A stretch of DNA of 64,000 nucleotides from the NCBI GenBank assembly GCA_938028725.1, contig CALIMH010000004.1, positions 62,001 to 126,000 on the forward strand. The letters run 5' to 3'. Source of the stretch: an uncultured Anaerolineae bacterium (lineage in GTDB: Bacteria > Chloroflexota > Anaerolineae > J036 > Brachytrichaceae). Shown here in pieces: positions 8,772 to 16,932 of the stretch. The notes below the pieces were generated by a model. That model did not search any database. It saw only the letters and a program-made list of their open reading frames with translations, and had not been told where the DNA came from. Each line of letters starts with the position of its first letter. Position 1 is the stretch's first letter. The position numbers were made by a program, and so were the translations under genes.

Positions 8772-9908
8772 TCAAGCTCGTGCGCGTTCCAGGCCTGCGC
8801 CGGTGCGTGCGCTGAGATGTTCGGCAACTGCGCGGCCGGCCTCAGTCAGCGCCAAGTGACCGTTCGTGCGTTGCACCAATCCGGACCGCTGGGCATGCGC
8901 GATCACGCGCTGGGCGAAGCGCGGCGTCCACCGCAGCTCGTTGCTGAGGTGCGCCACCTCCAGCTCGTGCTCCTCGCCGGGGAGCGTCTCGTGATAGCGC
9001 AGGTGGAGCAGCAGCGTCTCAGTGGCGAATTCCAGGCGCTGCCGACGAAGCTGACGGGCGCGCGCCAGCAGCCCGTGGCTGGGCGAGAAAAGCGCTGCTG
9101 TCACGAAAAGCAAGCCGCTGGCGCTCGCCATTGCGCCAGCTACGGAGGCATCGAGCGCCAAGGCGAGCACAAAGCCGATCACCGCCGACGCCACACCACA
9201 GCCTGCCGCCAACACGAGCATGCGGCGCAGGTCATCGGTGAGCAGATAGGCAGTGGCCGCTGGCACAATCATAAATGCCACCACCAAAATCGAGCCGACC
9301 GCCGTGAACGCTGCCACTGAAGTCACGGCCACCACTGCCATCAGCGCGTAGTGCAGCAGGCGCGGGGAAAAGCCGCTCGTTGCTGCCAGCGCAGGGTCGA
9401 AGGTGGCTAGCTGCAGCTCCTTGTAGAGCAGTCCCACAAACAGCGCGTTGAGCAACGCCAGCCCGCCCGTCACCCACAACGACTGTGGGCCGAGGTGATG
9501 CTCGCCAACCCACAATGACTCAAACGGCGCAAACTCGATGTTGCCGAAGAGCACGGCGTCGGTGTCGAGGTGAACATTCGCGTAGTAGCGCGAGATCGTC
9601 AGCACGCCCAACGCAAACATAGCCGGGAATACGATGCCAATGGCAGACTCACCGGCCACGTTGCTCACGTCCTGCAACAACTCGATCAGCCCCACGGTGA
9701 GGATGGCGACCGAGGCGGCGCCGAGCAGTCCCAACGCGAAGTTTGGGCCTTTGGCGAGGAAGTAACCCAGCACGATGCCGGGCAAGATCGCGTGGCTGAT
9801 CGCGTCGGAGAGCATGGCCAGCCGTCGCAGCATCAGGAAGCTGCCTGGCAGAGCGCACGCGATCGCTGTCAGCACGCCGGTGAGCAACACTACCAGCAGG
9901 GCGCTCAT
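8772..9908 (-). CDS. Metal ABC transporter permease with C-terminal DtxR-like winged helix
   Basis: Residues 1-280 are an ABC-3 family permease (ZnuB/MntB/TroC-D) with about eight to nine membrane helices and the typical RRLAMLSDAISHAILPGIVL start. The core family ends near residue 285. Here about 90 further residues follow. Residues 293-372 read as a winged-helix DNA-binding domain, with an HLSNELRWTPRFAQRVIAHA recognition-helix region, then SGLVQ and the wing GHLALTEAGRAVAEHL. This resembles the N-terminal domain of DtxR/MntR regulators. The dimerisation and metal-site domain of DtxR is absent. Chlamydia YtgCR is a known permease-repressor fusion that is cut to free the repressor, a close analogy. 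The start overlaps the preceding permease stop (ATGA). It is the last gene of the importer operon. Confidence 0.88.
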   Translation of the reverse strand: MSALLVVLLTGVLTAIACALPGSFLMLRRLAMLSDAISHAILPGIVLGYFLAKGPNFALGLLGAASVAILTVGLIELLQDVSNVAGESAIGIVFPAMFALGVLTISRYYANVHLDTDAVLFGNIEFAPFESLWVGEHHLGPQSLWVTGGLALLNALFVGLLYKELQLATFDPALAATSGFSPRLLHYALMAVVAVTSVAAFTAVGSILVVAFMIVPAATAYLLTDDLRRMLVLAAGCGVASAVIGFVLALALDASVAGAMASASGLLFVTAALFSPSHGLLARARQLRRQRLEFATETLLLHLRYHETLPGEEHELEVAHLSNELRWTPRFAQRVIAHAQRSGLVQRTNGHLALTEAGRAVAEHLSARTGAGLERARA

Positions 9909-10783
9909 CGCTCGGCCTCACCCTTTGCCGCGCGCCTAGCAAGCCAGGCGCGCACCCTCCGCACCACCAGCGACACAACAGTGATCGCGCTCAACACCAG
10001 GACCACCACCGGGCCGGTGGGAATGCCGCGATCGCTGGCGCTGAGCCACGCCCCCATCACCCCAGAGATGGCTCCGAACGCTGCTGCTAGCCAGACCATG
10101 AGGTGCAGTCGGTCCGTCCACTGTCGCGCTGCCACGGCCGGCGCGATCAGCAACGACGCCATCAGCACCACGCCCACCGCCTGTAAGCCGACCACCACTG
10201 TGATCACAATCAGCGTGGTGAGCAGCAGGCTGAGGGCAGTGGTGTTCCACCCCAGTGAGGCAGCGAAAGGCGCATCGAAGGCAAGCAGGGCGAACTCCTT
10301 GTAACCCAGCACCAGCACGATCAGCACGCCGGCGCTGAGCAATGCCATCAGCTCCACCTGATCGGCAGTGAGCGCGGCGGCTTGGCCCAACAAGAAGCGC
10401 TCCAGCCCCACAGCCCGCGCCTGTGGCTGGCGGTTGATGAACGTGAGCAGCACCACGCCGACCGCAAAAGACACACTCAGCACGATCCCCAACGCGCTGT
10501 CCTCTTTGATGCGCGTGGCGCGGCTGAGGTATATCAGCGCTGCCGTGCCCAGCCAACCGCTGAGGGCGGCGCCGGCCAGCAGCACAGGCAGTGCGCGCTG
10601 GCCGGTGAGCAAGTAGGCCAGCGCAATGCCAGGCAGCGCTGCGTGCGCCAATGTATCGCCCAGCAAGCCCTGGCGGCGCAGCACGGCGAAGCATCCCAGC
10701 GCGCCGCTCACTGCGCCCAGTAGTGCACTGCCCAGCACGACGTTGCGCATGGTGTAGTCTGCGAGAAGGGAAAGCCAAGCCAT
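9905..10783 (-). CDS. Metal ABC transporter permease (ABC-3 family)
   Basis: A 292-residue integral membrane permease of the ZnuB/MntB/TroC family, with about eight or nine hydrophobic segments and the family motif RRQGLLGDTLAHAALPGIAL near residues 36-55. It forms the translocation channel with the second permease encoded immediately downstream, powered by the ATPase encoded upstream. It begins 9 bp after the ATPase stop and overlaps the next permease by 4 bp. This permease has the normal length and no C-terminal extension. The metal (Mn, Zn or Fe) is not determined by the permease itself. Confidence 0.93.
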   Translation of the reverse strand: MAWLSLLADYTMRNVVLGSALLGAVSGALGCFAVLRRQGLLGDTLAHAALPGIALAYLLTGQRALPVLLAGAALSGWLGTAALIYLSRATRIKEDSALGIVLSVSFAVGVVLLTFINRQPQARAVGLERFLLGQAAALTADQVELMALLSAGVLIVLVLGYKEFALLAFDAPFAASLGWNTTALSLLLTTLIVITVVVGLQAVGVVLMASLLIAPAVAARQWTDRLHLMVWLAAAFGAISGVMGAWLSASDRGIPTGPVVVLVLSAITVVSLVVRRVRAWLARRAAKGEAER

Positions 10784-10792
10784 CAGCTCGGT

Positions 10793-11605
10793 TCAGCTAA
10801 TCGGCGCACTCGTTTGGTGCTTTTCCAGCTCCAACCACTCGAAGTGGCGGATGGAAGCAGTCATAGCACCGCCGTAGGTGCGGCGCAGGTTGGCGATCGT
10901 GAAAACCTGGCGGAAGTCGCCACAGGCGATCAGCCGCACATTCAGGAGCACCAGCCAGTCGAAGTACTCCGGTGCGGAGTCCAGGTCATGGTGCACTACC
11001 ACGACCGTTTTGCCTTGATCGCGCAGCGCGCGCAGCAGCTCCACAATGGCCTTCTCGGTGACGGCATCCACACCGACAAAGGGCTCGTCCAAGAAATACA
11101 CATCCGCCTGTTGGGCCAACGCACGAGCAAGGAATACGCGCTGCTGTTGGCCACCACTAAGCTGGCCGATTTGGCGGTCGGCGAAAGCGGTCATGCCCAC
11201 TGCGTCGAGGCACTGCATGGCCAGCTTGCGTTCGCGCGGGCCAGGCCGCTTGAGCCACCCCAACTGCCCATATGTGCCCATCATCACCACGTCGAGCGCA
11301 GTAGCTGGGAAGTCCCAGTCCACGCTGCTGCGTTGGGGCACATAGCCGATGCGGCGGCGTTGGCGCGCTACTGGCTGGCCGAAGATACTCACCTGGCCAG
11401 CAGCGAGCGGCACCAGGCCGAGCAACGCTTTCATCAGCGTGCTTTTGCCGGCGCCGTTTGGGCCGATGATCGCGGCCAAGCGACCCGGCGGGATGCGCAA
11501 GTCCACGTCTTGAACAGCCGGACGGTCGCGGTAGGTGACCGTGACGTCGTCTGCGACAATGGCAAACCCGTGGTCGCTGTGGCTTTGTGCACAGTCGTCC
11601 TTCAT
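10793..11605 (-). CDS. Metal ABC transporter ATP-binding protein
   Basis: A 270-residue ABC ATPase. Walker A is GPNGAGKST (about 48-56), the Q-loop region is [13 protein letters not shown], the signature is [17 protein letters not shown] and Walker B is [12 protein letters not shown], followed by the switch histidine in VVVVHHDL. The RSSVDWDFP segment is characteristic of Mn/Fe/Zn chelate importers (MntB/TroB/ZnuC group). It sits at the cytoplasmic face and energises the two permeases. ATG 11605 overlaps the stop of the binding-protein gene by 4 bp, and both permeases follow closely. All four parts of the importer are therefore in one tight operon. Confidence 0.95.
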   Translation of the reverse strand: MKDDCAQSHSDHGFAIVADDVTVTYRDRPAVQDVDLRIPPGRLAAIIGPNGAGKSTLMKALLGLVPLAAGQVSIFGQPVARQRRRIGYVPQRSSVDWDFPATALDVVMMGTYGQLGWLKRPGPRERKLAMQCLDAVGMTAFADRQIGQLSGGQQQRVFLARALAQQADVYFLDEPFVGVDAVTEKAIVELLRALRDQGKTVVVVHHDLDSAPEYFDWLVLLNVRLIACGDFRQVFTIANLRRTYGGAMTASIRHFEWLELEKHQTSAPIS

Positions 11606-12561
11606 GGCGCGAGGTCTGGTGTTGAAGACAGCGCAGCGACAATGGCGTTCACGTTGTGCATCACCATGCCGGCGTGCGTGTCAGCAGCGCTGCCAGGAGC
11701 ACCAAGCGCGTCTGAGAAGAGTACGTCGCCGAATTGTACCTGCCAGCCCTGAGCAAGCGTAGCTTGTCGCACAGCTTCTAGCGTCGCAGCAGAAACGGAA
11801 GTCTCGACGAAGATCGCTGGCACGCGCTGCTCAGCTAGAAAACTGGCGAGCTGTTGCACGTCGCGGGTGCCCACTTCAGCAGCGGTGTTGATGCCTTGTA
11901 GCGCACGTACCTCCAAGCCATAGCGTATGCCAAAGTAGCTGAAGGCGTCGTGGGCGGTGACCAGTCGGCGCGCCTGAGGGGGGATGCGCGCCAGCTCTGT
12001 GCGCGTCCACTCGTCGAGCTGAGCTAGGTCAGCGAGGTATGCCACGAGGCGACGCTGGTATATGTCCGTGCCTTCTGGGTCAAGGCGGCTCAACGCATCG
12101 GCGACGCCGCGCGCCGCCATCCCCCATAGCTCTGGGTCGAACCATATGTGCGGGTCGGGCATACCATCCTGTTTGACCAGCAATGCGTCGGGTGGGACTG
12201 CGGAAGCGATGGCGTAGGTGTGCTTGCCGGCACGACGCATGTTCTCGAACAGATCAGCCATCCGACCTTCTAGGTGCAAGCCGTTGTAGAACACCGCATC
12301 CGCTTCATCCAAGCGGATCACGTCACCGATGCTGGGCTTGTAAAGGTGCGGATCCACGCCTGGCCCCATGAGTGCCTGCACTGTCACTCGCTCCCCACCG
12401 ACAGATCGCACCAGGTCGGCGACAAGGGTGGTGGTGGCGACGAGGCGCAGCCGGCCTGCTGAATCCGCTGGGGCTGGTGGGCGTGACGCCACGCTGCAGC
12501 CGGCAACCAGCAGTACCCATGCGCATAGCACACGGCTGAGACGAGAAGCGATCAGCGCCAT
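11602..12561 (-). CDS. TroA/ZnuA-type metal-binding lipoprotein of ABC importer
   Basis: A 319-residue cluster A-I solute-binding protein. The signal peptide ends in the lipobox LVAGC (lipidated C22), so it is tethered outside the membrane. Four probable metal ligands line up with the TroA pattern: H72 (DPHLYKPS), H138 (DPHIWFDP), H204 ([10 protein letters not shown]) and D284 (LFSDALG). Three His plus one Asp fits TroA-like Mn/Zn binding rather than the Glu-containing ZnuA/PsaA sets. The His-rich loop typical of ZnuA is missing. It is the first gene of the operon, directly downstream of a DtxR-type palindrome, which favours Mn or Fe-linked control. Confidence 0.94.
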   Translation of the reverse strand: MALIASRLSRVLCAWVLLVAGCSVASRPPAPADSAGRLRLVATTTLVADLVRSVGGERVTVQALMGPGVDPHLYKPSIGDVIRLDEADAVFYNGLHLEGRMADLFENMRRAGKHTYAIASAVPPDALLVKQDGMPDPHIWFDPELWGMAARGVADALSRLDPEGTDIYQRRLVAYLADLAQLDEWTRTELARIPPQARRLVTAHDAFSYFGIRYGLEVRALQGINTAAEVGTRDVQQLASFLAEQRVPAIFVETSVSAATLEAVRQATLAQGWQVQFGDVLFSDALGAPGSAADTHAGMVMHNVNAIVAALSSTPDLAP

Positions 12562-12586
12562 TGGTATGGCCTGATGGTATTTTACA

Positions 12587-12603
12587 TTTTAGGTCAGGCT
12601 AAA
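12587..12603 (-). promoter_or_regulatory. DtxR/MntR-type palindromic operator in importer promoter
   Basis: The plus-strand sequence TTTTAGGTCAGGCTAAA contains inverted arms TTTAG/CTAAA and matches the general DtxR/IdeR box pattern TTAGGTnAGnCTAA at almost every defined position. It lies 26-42 nt before the binding-protein ATG and overlaps or abuts a TAAAAT -10 candidate (12579-12584 or 12586-12591, minus strand). A metal-bound repressor here would block transcription when the metal is plentiful. The repressor could be a separate DtxR-family protein or the winged helix fused to the operon's own permease. Confidence 0.7.
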
Positions 12604-12638
12604 TTCAGCTGCTTGGCTAGCCTGCGAGAAAAGGCAAC

Positions 12639-12670
12639 GGGTGGATGAGGGCGGTGCCCTTCATCCACCC
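12639..12670 (-). terminator. Hairpin terminator after sugar ABC operon
   Basis: Arms 12639-12652 and 12656-12670 pair over 14 bp with one bulged base and a 3-nt loop. It lies 26 nt past the stop of the binding-protein gene. Reading on the minus strand it is followed by a short T-rich stretch (GCCTTTTC). It also separates this operon from the metal importer promoter. Confidence 0.75.
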
Positions 12671-12695
12671 GCGGCACTGCGAAGTCTTGTTCAGT

Positions 12696-13733
12696 TCAGT
12701 CTCGCCAGTTGCCGGTCTGCCACTTCTTCAGGAACACGTCGGCCTCCTCTGGCGTGCGCACTAAGTCGAAGCCGGTGTCAACGAAGGGCGGGTACTGCTT
12801 CTTGTTCACCACAATGTCGTACAGGATGCCGACTGCGTCATAGCCCCAGCCGTAGAACTTTTGGCCGATCAGGGCGTGTACTAAGCCCTCTTTGAGCAGC
12901 TTCAGCTCGTTCTCCAGAATGTCCCAGGCGACTACCTTCATGCCTGCCTTTGCTGCGGCCTGGAACTTGGGCATGGCGTTGATGTCGCCGAACAGCGGCC
13001 AGGCGCCGGCCATGAAGTATCCGGCCAAGTCGGGGTTGGCGGTCAGGCGGTTCTCCACGACCTCGATGCCCTTCTGGATGTCGTCGTTGCATGGGTCAGT
13101 GGCTACCCACTTCAAGCCGGCTGGGTCGGCCACCTCGCGGAAGGCGCGGATGCGCGCCTCCAAGTTCTGGGCGCCGGGCACGCCGGTGAGGATGGCGTAG
13201 GTCTTGTTGGGGCTGTCCTTCAGCAGCTCCACCATGATCTCAGCGCCCTTGCGGGCAGCTGCCTCATTGTCCAGGCTGTAGAAGGTGATGCGCTTGGAGT
13301 TGGGCGAGTCGGAGTCCCAGGTGATCACGGGGATGCCGGCGTCCACAGCTCGGTCGATCACTGGCTTCAGTGCGTCGGGGTCGTTGCACGAGATGCCCAT
13401 GCCGTCCACCTTGCGGGCGATGGCGGCGTCGAGCAGCTCGGCTTGCTTTTGCGCGTCAGCGGACTCTGGGCCGATCCACTCCACCGTGATGCCCAACTCC
13501 TTGGCTTTGTCCATGGCGCCGCGGCGGGCCACGTCGAACACGGGGTTGTTCACTGCCTTGGGTGACCAGACAAAGGTCAACGGTTTCTTGCCTGTCTCCG
13601 GTGTGGTGACGGGTTGCTGGGCAGAGGGCTGAGCTGCGGGTGGGGGCGCTGCACAGCTTGCCAGCGCTACTGCGCCGGCGCCGATGCCTGCTGCGCGTAG
13701 AAAGTTGCGGCGTGAAATGCGACTGTTGTTCAT
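12696..13733 (-). CDS. Sugar ABC transporter substrate-binding lipoprotein (RbsB-like)
   Basis: A 345-residue periplasmic-binding-protein I family member (ribose/galactose/autoinducer-2 group). The N terminus has a twin-arginine motif SRRNFLRAAG and a lipobox ALASC, so it is probably exported folded by Tat and lipidated at about C27. A Pro/Gln/Thr linker follows, then the two-lobed domain with VNNPVFDVARRGAMDKAKEL, DGMGISCNDPDAL and PVITWDSDSPNSKRI. These Asp/Asn-rich segments contact sugar hydroxyls in the family. It follows the permease gene by 72 bp and ends at a strong terminator. The exact ligand is unknown. No ATPase gene is adjacent. Confidence 0.92.
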   Translation of the reverse strand: MNNSRISRRNFLRAAGIGAGAVALASCAAPPPAAQPSAQQPVTTPETGKKPLTFVWSPKAVNNPVFDVARRGAMDKAKELGITVEWIGPESADAQKQAELLDAAIARKVDGMGISCNDPDALKPVIDRAVDAGIPVITWDSDSPNSKRITFYSLDNEAAARKGAEIMVELLKDSPNKTYAILTGVPGAQNLEARIRAFREVADPAGLKWVATDPCNDDIQKGIEVVENRLTANPDLAGYFMAGAWPLFGDINAMPKFQAAAKAGMKVVAWDILENELKLLKEGLVHALIGQKFYGWGYDAVGILYDIVVNKKQYPPFVDTGFDLVRTPEEADVFLKKWQTGNWRD

Positions 13734-13805
13734 GTCCTCTAAACCTCCGTGGTGTCTCCTACCATTGTGGATAACACAGGGCCTATTGCTGCAAGCGAGG
13801 ATACA

Positions 13806-14837
13806 TCAGCTTCGGCGTTGGCGCAAGCGGTCAATCAGCGCTGAGAGCAGGATGATGCCGCCGGTGAAGGCTTGTTGCCAGTAGCTCTCCACGCGCAGCA
13901 GCACCAGCGCGTTGTTCAGCACGCCGATCAGGATGGCGCCGAGCACCGCGCCCAGCACTGTGCCGCGCCCGCCGGAGAGGCTCACGCCGCCGATCACCGC
14001 CGAGGCGATCACGAACAGCTCGTAGCCCAGCGCCTGGGTGGGTGCAGAGACGCCCAGCCGCGCCACCACCAGTACGCCGCCGACGCCGGCCAGCGCACCA
14101 GAAAGCACGTACGTCAGCAGCTTCACGCGATCCACCGGCAAGCCAGTCAACAACGCGCTGGTCTCGTTGCCGCCGATCGCGTAGATGTACGTCCCCCACA
14201 CGTGATACGACAAGAAGAGGGCCACGACGAGCGCCAGAACAATGAGGAAGACCACCGGCGTCGGCACAGGGCCGATGTAGCCTTGCCCAAGCGCGACAAA
14301 CTCGATGGGGAAGTTGCGCACTGTCTGACCGCTGGTGAGGCCAACGACAATGCCCCGCACCACACCCAGCATGCCCAACGTGGCGATGAACGGCACCAAC
14401 CTAAGCCGCACCACCAGCAGACCGTTGATCAGCCCAACCATCGCGCCGGCCAGCACGCCCAACGTGAAGGCAATGGCTGGCGGCAGCCCGAAGCTCGGCA
14501 ACTGGTACGCCGTTGTCCCCCCCAAGCTCACCGCTATAGCGGCCACCAGCCCGCTGAAGGCCATGGTTGAGCCGATGGAAAGGTCAATGCCGCCGGCGAG
14601 GATCACCAGCGTGACGCCGAGCGCCGCAATGGCGATGTCGGCGTTGTTGCGCAGAATGTTGAAGATGTTATCCGAGGTGAGGAACGCGCTGCTGCTTTGC
14701 GAGAGCACCGCGCTGAGCACCAGCAGCACCAGGATGATGCTGGTCTCCGGCCGCTGGAGCAGCCGGCGCAGCAGCGAGGGTTGCCGTGCGGCGGTTTTGG
14801 TTGCTTTGCTCTTTTCCACTGCGAGATTCGTGCTCAT
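13806..14837 (-). CDS. Sugar ABC transporter permease (RbsC-like)
   Basis: A 343-residue permease of the BPD_transp_2 family (RbsC/XylH/AraH), with about eight to ten membrane helices. It has the family stretches LGVTLVILAGGIDLSIGS (about 100-118), NGLLVVRLRLVPFIATLGML and GGVSLSGGRGTVLGAVLGA. It should pair with the RbsB-like lipoprotein encoded next. I place the start at ATG 14837 (MSTNLAVEKSKATK). An upstream in-frame codon at 14966 would add about 43 residues unlike the family and would cover the promoter. The usual RbsA ATPase gene is missing on both sides, so the energiser must come from elsewhere. Confidence 0.92.
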   Translation of the reverse strand: MSTNLAVEKSKATKTAARQPSLLRRLLQRPETSIILVLLVLSAVLSQSSSAFLTSDNIFNILRNNADIAIAALGVTLVILAGGIDLSIGSTMAFSGLVAAIAVSLGGTTAYQLPSFGLPPAIAFTLGVLAGAMVGLINGLLVVRLRLVPFIATLGMLGVVRGIVVGLTSGQTVRNFPIEFVALGQGYIGPVPTPVVFLIVLALVVALFLSYHVWGTYIYAIGGNETSALLTGLPVDRVKLLTYVLSGALAGVGGVLVVARLGVSAPTQALGYELFVIASAVIGGVSLSGGRGTVLGAVLGAILIGVLNNALVLLRVESYWQQAFTGGIILLSALIDRLRQRRS

Positions 14838-14877
14838 GGTCTGGAATGGGAGGGCGCATTGGTGTCGCGTTGCGTTG

Positions 14878-14905
14878 ATGATAGCCGATGTAAGGGCCTT
14901 CGCAA
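14878..14905 (-). promoter_or_regulatory. Promoter of sugar ABC operon (TTGCGA-16-TATCAT)
   Basis: On the minus strand TTGCGA (14905-14900) and TATCAT (14883-14878) are 16 nt apart, about 40 nt upstream of the permease ATG. This region separates it from the divergent DUF4397 gene. Confidence 0.45.
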
Positions 14906-14983
14906 GCGCTCGCAGCCGCCGCTGGGGGATGACATAATGGCATGGAGCAACCCAGCGGCCAATCAATCATCCGTGTTGTTGTG

Positions 14984-14989
14984 TATCAT
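14984..14989 (+). promoter_or_regulatory. -10 box (TATCAT) 9 nt before ATG 14999
   Basis: TATCAT ends 9 nt before the ATG of the DUF4397 lipoprotein and there is no Shine-Dalgarno sequence. It supports ATG 14999 rather than the in-frame ATG at 14942. Confidence 0.5.
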
Positions 14990-14998
14990 GTTCATGAA

Positions 14999-15709
14999 AT
15001 GCAAACATACACGCGCCGCGCGTGGTTGAGGTGGTTCGGCGGTGTGGCTGCCGGCAGCCTAGCCGCTGCGGTGGGGATGCGCATTGCTTGCGGGGGCACG
15101 CAACCATCCAGCTTTCGTGTGCTACATGCTGTGCCCGATGCGGGCGAGCTAGACGTATACGTGGCCCGCACGCGCATTGCGGCTGGCCTGCGCTACACGC
15201 AATTTAGCCGCTGGTGGAGCTACCCCGCCGCCAGCCTGCCGGTTCGGGTGTTCAACAAAGGCAGCGACCCCAACACGCCACCGTTGCTGGCCACCAACGT
15301 ATCAGTGGACCTGGACAAGCGCTACGTGATCGCCATCGCCAACTACTTGGCAAAACTGGAGGTAGTGCCTTTTGCGTCTTTACCACCTGCGCCGAGGGGG
15401 CAGTTCTCGATTCGCTTGGCACACCTTGCCCCGAGCATTGGTCGGCTCGAACTGAGGCTGTTGAATAATCCGACCGGCTTGGTGGAGGCCAATTTTCGGG
15501 AGGGCGTAGCAACCAGTTTGCTCCCAGGCAGCTACACCTTTCAGGTGCGCGACGCCACAACAGCGACAACCTACGTGACCCTGCCCCGGCGTCGCTTTCG
15601 CGCGGGCCAGCGCTACACGGTCTACGCTTTTGAGCAGAGCCGTGTCGGCGCCCGCGCGCTCGAACCCGCTGCGGGTGGTCTGAGTTACGAGTTGGTGCTG
15701 GAGCCGTGA
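14999..15709 (+). CDS. DUF4397 domain protein, exported (Tat-type signal)
   Basis: A 236-residue exported protein. The N terminus YTRRAWLRWFGGVAAGSLAA is a plausible twin-arginine signal and is followed by a cysteine (RIACGG) that may be lipidated. The body contains two repeats of the DUF4397 type: FRVLHAVPDAGELDVYVA and, later, FSIRLAHLAPSIGRLELRLL, each with the family's R/H-A-P-ALGxVDVYV-like pattern. DUF4397 proteins are beta-rich surface or secreted proteins of unknown biochemical role. The gene stands alone between divergent and convergent neighbours, so context gives no function. Confidence 0.85.
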   Translation: MQTYTRRAWLRWFGGVAAGSLAAAVGMRIACGGTQPSSFRVLHAVPDAGELDVYVARTRIAAGLRYTQFSRWWSYPAASLPVRVFNKGSDPNTPPLLATNVSVDLDKRYVIAIANYLAKLEVVPFASLPPAPRGQFSIRLAHLAPSIGRLELRLLNNPTGLVEANFREGVATSLLPGSYTFQVRDATTATTYVTLPRRRFRAGQRYTVYAFEQSRVGARALEPAAGGLSYELVLEP

Positions 15710-15714
15710 ACACG

Positions 15715-15733
15715 CCAGGCCTATCGTGCCTGG
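15715..15733. terminator. Short hairpin between convergent genes
   Basis: CCAGGC (15715-15720) and GCCTGG (15728-15733) form a 6-bp stem with a 7-nt loop, in the 12-bp gap between the DUF4397 gene and fabH and over the fabH stop. No T-run follows on either strand, so it is a weak bidirectional terminator candidate. Confidence 0.35.
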
Positions 15734-16932
15734 GCTTCCGCTTGCGAAGGCTCGGACACGGACGGCGTTGAGTGGCGTTCTCCTTGTGCGGCGCCGTTCT
15801 TGGGGATGAGTGTAGTGGGTGGCGGGTCGCCTGAACCGAACAGGCGATCCTCCAATCGGCGCAGCAAGCGTCGCGCCCGCGAGCGCACGCCGGCCAGGCC
15901 GTAGCTCATGCGGCGCAGCACCCAGCGCGAACGGCTGACCGCCTGGGGTTCACTCCACTCGATGGCTGCGGCTGCCCAAGTCAGGCCGGCCCCAAAGCCC
16001 ACGATGATCACGCGATCGCGCACGCGCAGCCGGCCGCTCTCTGCGGCCTCCGCCAAGGCGATCGGGATAGAAGCTGCGCTGGTGTTGCCGTAGTGCTCGA
16101 TGTTGCAAAACACCTTCTCCATGGGAATGTTCAGCGCGCGGGCAGCAGACTCGATGATGCGCAAGTTCGCCTGGTGTGGCACGAACAGATCAACCTGATC
16201 GGAAGTCCAACCGGCCTTGTGCATCACCTCGCGGGCAGCCCGGTCGAGCACCCGCGAGGCAAAGCGATACACCTCGCGGCCGTTCATGTGCAGCGTATGC
16301 AGTTGCCGCGTGAGCACCTCCAGTGTGAGCGGCAGCTTGCAACCGCCGGCGGGGACGATCAACAAATCGCTGCCGCTGCCATCCGCGCGCAGCAGTGTGG
16401 AGAGCACGCCGCCGGGTTGGTCGCTGCCTTGCAGCACCACTGCGCCGGCGCCGTCGCCGAACAGCACGCATGTGCTGCGGTCGTTCCAATTGATGATGCG
16501 CGAGAGCGTCTCCGCCCCGATCACCAGCGCGGTGTTGGCGTTGCCGGCCCGAATGCGATCAGCGGCCATGCTGAGGGCATACACGAATCCAGAGCAGGCG
16601 GCGCTGAGGTCGAAGGCGCCGGCGTGAGCGGCGCCCAGCGCATCCTGCACCAGGCAGGCGGTGGCGGGGAAGATGTGGTCTGGTGTGGCGGTGGCCACAA
16701 TGATCAAGTCCAGCTCGCTGGGGCTGACGCCGGCGCGGTCCAGCGCTGCTCGGGCCGCGGCGATGGACATGCTGGCCGTGGTCTCGTGGTCAGCAGCGAT
16801 GTGGCGCGTGCGTATGCCTGTGCGCTCGCGGATCCATCCATCGGATGTGTCCACCATGCGTGCCAGATCGTCGTTGGTCATGACCCGCTGGGGCAAGTAC
16901 TTGCCCCAGCCGATGATATGGGCGTATCTCAT
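15721..16932 (-). CDS. fabH: Beta-ketoacyl-ACP synthase III with extra C-terminal tail
   Basis: FabH condenses acetyl- or branched acyl-CoA with malonyl-ACP to start fatty acid synthesis. The catalytic triad is visible: C113 (LSAACSGF), H253 (VPHQAN) and N283 (YGNTSAAS). The start MRYAHIIGWGKYLPQRVMTN matches the family. The canonical enzyme ends near residue 330. This protein has 403 residues, with a basic, Arg-rich then low-complexity tail (RRLLRRLEDRLFGSGDPPPT). The tail could be an amphipathic, membrane- or partner-binding extension. ATG 16932 overlaps the fabF stop (ATGA), so the two condensing enzymes are translationally coupled. Confidence 0.94.
   Translation of the reverse strand: MRYAHIIGWGKYLPQRVMTNDDLARMVDTSDGWIRERTGIRTRHIAADHETTASMSIAAARAALDRAGVSPSELDLIIVATATPDHIFPATACLVQDALGAAHAGAFDLSAACSGFVYALSMAADRIRAGNANTALVIGAETLSRIINWNDRSTCVLFGDGAGAVVLQGSDQPGGVLSTLLRADGSGSDLLIVPAGGCKLPLTLEVLTRQLHTLHMNGREVYRFASRVLDRAAREVMHKAGWTSDQVDLFVPHQANLRIIESAARALNIPMEKVFCNIEHYGNTSAASIPIALAEAAESGRLRVRDRVIIVGFGAGLTWAAAAIEWSEPQAVSRSRWVLRRMSYGLAGVRSRARRLLRRLEDRLFGSGDPPPTTLIPKNGAAQGERHSTPSVSEPSQAEAQAR

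Noticed and set aside
13872-14570. 232-codon open frame on the plus strand
   Set aside because: It is antisense to the RbsC-like permease and its composition (many His, Gln, Arg) is that of a shadow frame.
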